This document shows, one piece after another, positions 61,925-64,000 of a DNA stretch of 64,000 nt (position 1 is the stretch's first letter; every line of letters begins with the position of its first letter). This DNA comes from Planctomycetota bacterium (lineage in GTDB: Bacteria; Planctomycetota; UBA1135), in the NCBI GenBank assembly GCA_004295085.1, contig SHNF01000005.1:1-64000 (forward strand), in the 5' to 3' direction. A program made the position numbers and the translations under genes. A model generated the notes under the pieces. It was given only the letters and a program-made list of their open reading frames with translations. It ran no database searches and had not been told where the DNA came from.

Positions 61925-63106
61925 TTACGCCTTGCGGCGACCGCGGCCTTCGGCGACCAGGGCGGCGCCGACGTCCAGCTCCTCGTCCTCGTCACCGGAG
62001 CCGTCCGGCTCCTCCGGAGCGGCCTTGGCCGCCAGCGCCTTCGCCTTCACTGCGGCGACGACCTCGGCCTGGAAGTCGGGGTTGTCCACCAGAAACTGGC
62101 GCGCCATCTCGCGGCCCTGGCCGATGCGGATCTCGCCCTGCTGCGGGTGCACGTAGCTGAACCAGGAGCCGGACTTGACGATGGTGCCGTGCTGCAGGCC
62201 GAGGTCCAGGACGTCGCCTTCCAGGCTGATGCCCTTGCCGAAGAGGATGTCGAATTCGGCCCGGCGGAACGGCGGCGCCACCTTGTTCTTCACCACCGTC
62301 ACCTTGGTGCGGTTGCCGACGATCTCCTCGCCCTGCTTGAGCTGGCCGATGCGGCGCACGTCCAGGCGCACCGAGGAGTAGAACTTGAGCGCGCGGCCGC
62401 CGGGCGTGGTCTCGGGGTTGCCGAACATGACCCCGATCTTCTCGCGCAACTGGTTGATGAAGATGACGATGGCGTTGGACTTGCTGGTCATCCCGGTCAG
62501 GCGGCGCAGCGCCTGGCTCATCATGCGCGCCTGCAGGCCCATGAACTGGTCGCCCACCTCGCCCTCGATCTCGGCCTTGGGCACCAGCGCCGCCACCGAG
62601 TCCACCACCACCACGTCCACGGCCTTGGACTTGATGAACTGCTCGCAGATGTCCAGGCCTTCTTCGCCGTAGCTGGGCTGGGACAGCGTGAAACGCAGGC
62701 CATCCAGGCGCACGCCGATCTTCTGGGCGTACTCCGGGTCGAAGGCGTGCTCGGCGTCGATGTAGGCCGCGTAACCGCCCTGCTTCTGGGCCTGGGCGAT
62801 GACGCTCAAGGCGAGCGTGCTCTTGCCGCTGCCCTCCGGGCCGAACATCTCGACGATCCGGCCGCGCGGCAGGCCGCGCCCGCCCAGGGCGAGGTCCAGG
62901 CTCAAGGCGCCGGTCGGGATGCCTTCCACGGGCACGAGGTATTGAGCCGTCATCTGCACCACCGAACCCTTACCGTGGCTCTTCTCGATCTGCGACAGCA
63001 CGGCCTGGATGGCCTTCTGGCGCTCTCCGCCTTCCTTCACCGAGGCGGCGGGGGCCTCCTTCCTGGGCGTTGAGTCTTTCTTGGATGTGTTCTTCTGCGC
63101 GGCCAC
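61925..63106 (-). CDS. recA: Recombinase RecA
   Basis: 393 residues from GTG 63106, preceded by GGAGG. P-loop GPEGSGKST with Lys95; [50 protein letters not shown] and [17 protein letters not shown] are standard. The N-terminus is about 25 residues longer than in E. coli, and the C-terminus is acidic with a short basic end (GRGRRKA). TAGACT (63133-63128, minus strand) is a likely -10. No clear LexA box is seen. Confidence 0.98.
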   Translation of the reverse strand: MAAQKNTSKKDSTPRKEAPAASVKEGGERQKAIQAVLSQIEKSHGKGSVVQMTAQYLVPVEGIPTGALSLDLALGGRGLPRGRIVEMFGPEGSGKSTLALSVIAQAQKQGGYAAYIDAEHAFDPEYAQKIGVRLDGLRFTLSQPSYGEEGLDICEQFIKSKAVDVVVVDSVAALVPKAEIEGEVGDQFMGLQARMMSQALRRLTGMTSKSNAIVIFINQLREKIGVMFGNPETTPGGRALKFYSSVRLDVRRIGQLKQGEEIVGNRTKVTVVKNKVAPPFRRAEFDILFGKGISLEGDVLDLGLQHGTIVKSGSWFSYVHPQQGEIRIGQGREMARQFLVDNPDFQAEVVAAVKAKALAAKAAPEEPDGSGDEDEELDVGAALVAEGRGRRKA

Positions 63107-63141
63107 GACGGTTCCTCCGGAACGGGCAGTCTATTCGCAGG

Positions 63142-63750
63142 TCACCGCCCATTGAAAGGGCGGGGTGTTGAGGAGAGTGGTGATGCGGACGAGCGCCGCA
63201 GCGGCCAGGACCGGAGCACGCAGTACTGTGCCCCGGAGCGGCTCAGCTGCGACTGGTACAGGTTCACCGCCGCCGGCGTGCAGTCCACCTCCGGCAGCGC
63301 CGGAAGGAGGCAGCCCTGCAGGGCTTGCGCCCGCCTCGGGTCCAGCCGGGCCAGGGTGACGTGGGCCCGGAAGGAGCGGCGCTCGGGCGCGAAGCCGGCG
63401 TCGCGGGCGCAGGACTCGATCGCGCGGGCCAGGCGCCCGAGCGCTTCTACCTCGCCCCGCAGCCCGGCCCACAGGATCAGGCTGCGCGGCCCCTTGGGCG
63501 GGAACAGCCCGGGCTCGTCCAGGTGCAGCTGCGGCGCTTCCACGGCATGGATCACGGATGAGACCGATTCGGTTACGCGGAACAGGCGGCCGCGGTCGGC
63601 TTCGCCCAGGAAACGCATCGTCACGTGCAGGTTCTCGGGCGGAATCCAATGGCAGCCCTGGCCCTGGAACTGGGCCCGCAGCGGCGCGAAGGCCGCCACC
63701 AGGGCTTCCACGGCCTCGGTCGGGAGCGGGCAGGCGAAGAAGCAGCGCAT
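63142..63750 (-). CDS. thpR: RNA 2',3'-cyclic phosphodiesterase (2H, LigT family)
   Basis: 202 residues. The two 2H motifs are HVTM at 42-45 and HVTL at 130-133, forming the paired-histidine active site. FFACPLPTEAV and WIPPENLHVTMRFLGE are typical of LigT/ThpR. It starts two bases after the PfkB gene and ends 35 bases before recA, so the order PfkB-thpR-recA-alaS may be one operon. Confidence 0.93.
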   Translation of the reverse strand: MRCFFACPLPTEAVEALVAAFAPLRAQFQGQGCHWIPPENLHVTMRFLGEADRGRLFRVTESVSSVIHAVEAPQLHLDEPGLFPPKGPRSLILWAGLRGEVEALGRLARAIESCARDAGFAPERRSFRAHVTLARLDPRRAQALQGCLLPALPEVDCTPAAVNLYQSQLSRSGAQYCVLRSWPLRRSSASPLSSTPRPFNGR

Positions 63751-63752
63751 GG

Positions 63753-64000
63753 CTACAGGCGCACGAACTCGCGCAGCTCCTCCAGCCGCTGGTCCACCTG
63801 GGCGCGCTCCAGCCGCTCCAGGCCGCGCGTGGAGAACTCCTCCACGGTGAAGGAGGCGGTCACGATCCCATAGGCCATGGCCCGGCGCAGGCCGGGCGGA
63901 TCGAGGCTTCCGGCGGCCGCCAGCGAGCCGAGCAGGCCGCCGGCGAAGGAGTCCCCGGCGCCGGTCGGGTCCACCACCCGCGTCGTCGGGTAGGCCGGCA
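63753..64000 (-). CDS. PfkB-family carbohydrate kinase, C-terminal part only
   Basis: The gene runs off the right edge; 82 codons are visible. The PfkB signature 2 is intact: DPTGAGDSFAGGLLG, with the catalytic Asp and anion hole. It continues with a helical C-terminus (RAMAYGIVTASFTVEEF) like that of adenosine-kinase/ribokinase-type sugar kinases. The substrate cannot be judged without the N-terminus. Confidence 0.86.
   Translation of the reverse strand, partial: PAYPTTRVVDPTGAGDSFAGGLLGSLAAAGSLDPPGLRRAMAYGIVTASFTVEEFSTRGLERLERAQVDQRLEELREFVRL

Noticed and set aside
63107..63160. LexA/SOS box upstream of recA
   Set aside because: Neither CTGT-N8-ACAG nor GAAC-N4-GTTC type symmetry is present; a GAAT...GTTC pair has the wrong spacing.

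Overview
The window is a high-GC, densely packed bacterial chromosome segment. Envelope and lipid genes (a TolC-type outer-membrane factor, RseP, lipoproteins, PBP4, a full fatty-acid cluster) point to a diderm. Several exported families look planctomycete-like to me: proline-linker HEAT-repeat proteins, FG-GAP repeat proteins with a characteristic C-terminus, and a hydrolase-like protein ending in a YLND..VDLD region. I infer Planctomycetota or a close relative; no rRNA is present to prove it.

Layout. 1-6.0 kb is a mosaic of accessory genes and gene remnants: a headless MDR oxidoreductase, an AAA/DUF4143 ATPase whose start codon sits inside a 39-bp palindrome, two copies (one broken) of a YdeI-type gene flanking a DUF4157 protein, a broken DHFR-like gene, an SRPBCC protein and an ABM-type monooxygenase. 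6.0-22.4 kb holds purC, leading left, and a tightly overlapping rightward cluster: aroA, a HEAT lipoprotein, galE, M28 peptidase, dacB, suhB, a giant UvrA-like ATPase, an XPB-type helicase, a helicase-associated protein and a thiE-like gene. 22.4-26.3 kb is a second accessory patch: another DUF4157 protein, decayed S41 and thioredoxin-like fragments, an acidic-tailed PepSY-like protein and a beta-helix protein. 26.3-31.5 kb has thiL, tsaE, an ECF sigma factor with a membrane partner, and a TolC-like factor. 31.4-42.8 kb has dus, a HEAT lipoprotein, ubiA-like, rseP, dxr, then purM and a run of exported or membrane proteins including a spermidine-synthase-like protein. 42.8-51.3 kb has paired HEAT-repeat exported proteins, a histidine phosphatase, a NifU-N protein, an orphan 531-residue protein and an FG-GAP protein. 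51.5-64 kb, all leftward, holds tRNA-Leu(CAA), a eukaryote-type UDP-sugar pyrophosphorylase, the fatty-acid cluster rpmF-plsX-fabH-fabD-fabG-acpP-fabF, alaS, recA, thpR and the end of a PfkB kinase.

Two system-level points stand out. First, the UvrA-like protein at 14,069-18,100 reads as a covalent double UvrA in which the second copy has lost its ATPase motifs. It is translationally coupled to an XPB helicase and an XPB-associated protein, suggesting a nucleotide-excision-repair-like module distinct from plain UvrABC. Second, six genes carry TANNNT followed by exactly six bases and then the start codon, a strong signature of leaderless transcripts; both DUF4157 genes are among them.
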